8,140 bases of DNA from Candidatus Delongbacteria bacterium (GTDB lineage Bacteria; CAIWAD01; BS150m-G50): assembly GCA_016784425.1 (NCBI GenBank), contig JADHUQ010000106.1:1-8140 (forward strand). The letters are read 5' to 3'. The position numbers and the translations under genes were made by a program. Below are positions 6,458-8,140 of this stretch, one piece after another. The notes below the pieces were generated by a model that searched no databases, was not told the origin of the DNA, and saw only the letters and a program-made list of their open reading frames with translations. Position 1 is the first letter of the stretch. Each line of letters opens with the position of its first letter.

Positions 6458-6487
6458 TAAACCCATATTGGGGTCGGACCCGGTTTA
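6458..6487. repeat. Nested palindromic motif with GGGTCGGACCC core
   Basis: GGGTC and GACCC flank one G (6471-6481), and TAAACC (6458-6463) is the reverse complement of GGTTTA (6482-6487), giving an outer and an inner inverted repeat. The core resembles the GGGGTCAGACCC type of intergenic palindrome that I recall from REP/RAYT-like elements in many bacteria. Only one copy is visible and no transposase gene is present, so the assignment is tentative. Confidence 0.4.
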
Positions 6488-6689
6488 ATGCTTGTGTTGT
6501 AAGGGGTTAAGTATTGAAATATCACTAAAATCAGCGTTAAACGAACCTTTTTCGCCCGAAAAACAATGCAGCCATATGGAGGGTTGCTCCTCCCTATTAT
6601 TCGTCCTCGATACCTCGATTACACGAGCAGGCTGGATGTCACACACAAGCGAAGACCTGCGTTAACAGCGATTTTGATCAGGACTGAAT

Positions 6690-8140
6690 TCACCTCAACA
6701 CACATACCTTCGCAACCTCAAAAAATGTCCCGTTACTCAAACGAGCGAAGTATAACCCGCTTGCAACTGCAGGCTCCCAGCGGATTGTGTGCTCTCCTGC
6801 TCCCAATGTTCCGGCAGCCAGCTTCCACACCAGCCGTCCCTGCAAATCATAGATAGAGAGGGCAATATTGTCAGCCTTGTCCAACCGGAAGCAGATTGCG
6901 GTGACCGGATTGCAGGGATTTGGGTAGCAGCGCAATTCCCAGGCAGCGATCTGGATCGGCGACTCCCACACCACCTCCGGTTCACAGCCAATATCGCAAA
7001 TTGCCCCTTCAACCACGGTTAAACCGTAGGGGATTTCATCCGGCAACAGGTACCAGCCATTAAAGGAACCGCCCCAACCGAAATTCAGGTGATAGTAGTC
7101 ATCCGAGTTGTAACCGTCCACGACGACATTGTGCCCCATATCCCATTGCGGGGTAACAATGGCAAAATGCACCGGCAACGCATCCATCATGTTCTGCATC
7201 ATACTGGTGTATAGATCTGCGTCATCCTCATCCAGCAACCGGACTTCCGGATGATTGAAACGGAGAAACGCATTATAAGCCTGGATCACACCGAAAGTTC
7301 CGGAACCGGCAGGATTATATACCTGCTGACAGGCGACACCGCAGGCGAATACCAAGGCCGCTTTGTCATCGATGGTCAACGGTAACTCGTGATCCCAGTG
7401 TGCTTCCAGGGAGTCCAGGTAACCGTTCAGCATCGGAAAGGAGGGGAACTGATACTCCTCGTAATCATCATCAATCCAGAAACTGTTGCCGGCATAGTTA
7501 TGGTGATAGTCGTCCCAGTCGTTGAGTCGGGTGCTGTTAATGTTGCGGTGAAAATTGAGGATCTGCGCCATGGCCACTGATGGGCAGCCAGCGAAGCTGC
7601 GATTACCGCTTTCCTGATCTATGGGGCAGAAAGCATTGTAAGGATGGCTCTGGGTCCAGTTGGTTTCGATCCAACCGCCGGTGGGGGTACTGCCCGCAGG
7701 CGGCCACCAGTCTTCCGGCCGTTCATCCTGCTCCCCGGGGGAACCTGTAAGCAACTGCTCCCATTGCTGCAGCCGCTCGTTTCGTGTCTCCGCCGGCAAC
7801 AGTTCCAGGTTGTCCCATCTGAGCTGCAGGTCTGCGACCAGCAGGCTGAGCAGCGGATTGCGCTTGACTGAGATCTCACCAAAATCGTTATCCAGTGAGA
7901 AAGCAACCACCGGTGGCAGCTCCGTGTCGCCGGATACAACCAGATACCCTCCGGGCGTTGTGCGGCAGATGTATAGACGCAGCTGCGCATCAGTAAAAGC
8001 AGTAATCTCTTTAATCTGGAATCTGCTGGAACCGGGCAGCAAGGCCAGCCTGGCTGATGCGACCCGCAGGGCACTGTCGACACTAACCGGTGTCGCAGGG
8101 AGTTGCCGGGCGGAAAACAGTAAAACCAGACAGAGCAGAA
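6690..8140 (-). CDS. Secreted C10-family cysteine protease with C-terminal sorting domain (5' end outside the window)
   Basis: The frame is open to the window edge; 482 residues are visible, starting inside a signal peptide (LLCLVLLFSA), so only a few N-terminal residues are missing. A TTG at 8042 is inside the pro-region and is not the start. Residues about 22-110 resemble the inhibitory propeptide of streptopain-type proteases. The catalytic domain has NWTQSHPYN (oxyanion Gln163), AGCPSVAMAQ (nucleophile Cys185, codon 7586-7584), GHNVVVDGYN (catalytic His336, codon 7133-7131) and YHLNFGWGGSFNGWY. All key C10 residues are intact. Residues about 400-482 are a FlgD-Ig/Por-type sorting domain (YPNPCNPVTAICF, IYDLQGRLVW, SGLYFARL), pointing to outer-membrane export. 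It is expected to be made as a zymogen and to degrade proteins outside the cell. The gene is probably transcribed separately from the sigma operon, being about 400 bases away. Confidence 0.93.
   Translation of the reverse strand, partial: LLCLVLLFSARQLPATPVSVDSALRVASARLALLPGSSRFQIKEITAFTDAQLRLYICRTTPGGYLVVSGDTELPPVVAFSLDNDFGEISVKRNPLLSLLVADLQLRWDNLELLPAETRNERLQQWEQLLTGSPGEQDERPEDWWPPAGSTPTGGWIETNWTQSHPYNAFCPIDQESGNRSFAGCPSVAMAQILNFHRNINSTRLNDWDDYHHNYAGNSFWIDDDYEEYQFPSFPMLNGYLDSLEAHWDHELPLTIDDKAALVFACGVACQQVYNPAGSGTFGVIQAYNAFLRFNHPEVRLLDEDDADLYTSMMQNMMDALPVHFAIVTPQWDMGHNVVVDGYNSDDYYHLNFGWGGSFNGWYLLPDEIPYGLTVVEGAICDIGCEPEVVWESPIQIAAWELRCYPNPCNPVTAICFRLDKADNIALSIYDLQGRLVWKLAAGTLGAGEHTIRWEPAVASGLYFARLSNGTFFEVAKVCVLR

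Larger units (their letters stand above)
6283..6689. other. Intergenic region, AT-rich in its left half; probable operon promoter region
   Basis: This gap of about 400 bases separates two - strand genes. Bases about 6300-6560 are clearly richer in A and T than the flanking genes and should hold the promoter for the lipoprotein/sigma/anti-sigma operon. A - strand TATACT (complement of 6407-6412) is a possible -10 box, but no good -35 sits at the right distance, so I do not call a promoter. Other elements are the GGGTC-G-GACCC palindrome (6458-6487), a TTTTTCG/CGAAAAA inverted repeat (6548-6563) and a GGAGG/CCTCC inverted repeat (6578-6593). None has the form of a clear terminator for the C10 protease gene. 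I see no gene here; a + strand frame from 6566 overlaps the protease 3' end and has no protein-like features. Confidence 0.6.

Noticed and set aside
6548..6593. TTTTTCG/CGAAAAA and GGAGG/CCTCC inverted repeats as terminators of the protease gene
   Set aside because: The first has its T/A runs within the stem and little GC pairing; the second has no T-tract on either side.
6566..6856. 96-codon + strand frame reaching into the protease 3' end
   Set aside because: No ribosome site or recognisable domain, and much of it is antisense to the well-supported protease sorting domain.
8040..8042. TTG as the start of the C10 protease
   Set aside because: The frame continues upstream through pro-region and signal-peptide residues to the window edge, so the real start is outside.

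Overview
The window most likely comes from an uncultured bacterium of the Fibrobacterota-Chlorobiota-Bacteroidota (FCB) superphylum or a related candidate phylum. The evidence is the combination of a FlgD/Por-type C-terminal sorting domain (YPNPCNP...IYDLQGR...SGLYFARL) on a secreted C10 protease, a PNGase F-related enzyme with Bacteroidota-style accessory domains, two lipoproteins, and strong AGGAGG-type ribosome binding sites. The coding regions look moderately GC-rich by eye. The phylum cannot be fixed from this sequence alone. No RNA genes, CRISPR array, transposase or prophage genes were seen.

Left part (1-3399, + strand): the C-terminal end of a LamG (concanavalin-like) protein is followed after 34 bases by a 922-residue secreted PNGase F-related protein. 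Its PNGase F fold is interrupted by a large insert carrying a LamG domain, and it ends in two beta-rich accessory domains. The two genes are probably co-transcribed and concern recognition or trimming of extracellular glycans or glycoproteins.

Middle part (3512-6282, - strand, reading right to left): a lipoprotein with TPR-like helices and a domain resembling the soluble C-terminal part of DUF2723 membrane proteins is followed by an ECF-type sigma factor and a zinc-finger (HxxxCxxC) transmembrane anti-sigma factor. Both junctions are ATGA stop/start overlaps, so the three genes form one translationally coupled unit. A small beta-rich lipoprotein follows after 76 bases and may belong to the same transcript. 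This is a sigma/anti-sigma envelope-signalling cassette with an uncommon lead gene. The start of that lead gene carries a perfect 9-bp hairpin.

Right part (6283-8140): an approximately 400-base gap, AT-rich in its left half, holds the probable operon promoter region and a GGGTC-G-GACCC palindromic motif. Beyond it is a - strand C10-family (streptopain-like) cysteine protease that runs off the window edge within its signal peptide.

The most notable points are the sigma/anti-sigma pair coupled to a DUF2723-like TPR lipoprotein, the LamG insertion inside the PNGase F catalytic half, and the closeness of a deglycosylase-like protein to a secreted protease. No wholly unknown system is demonstrated.
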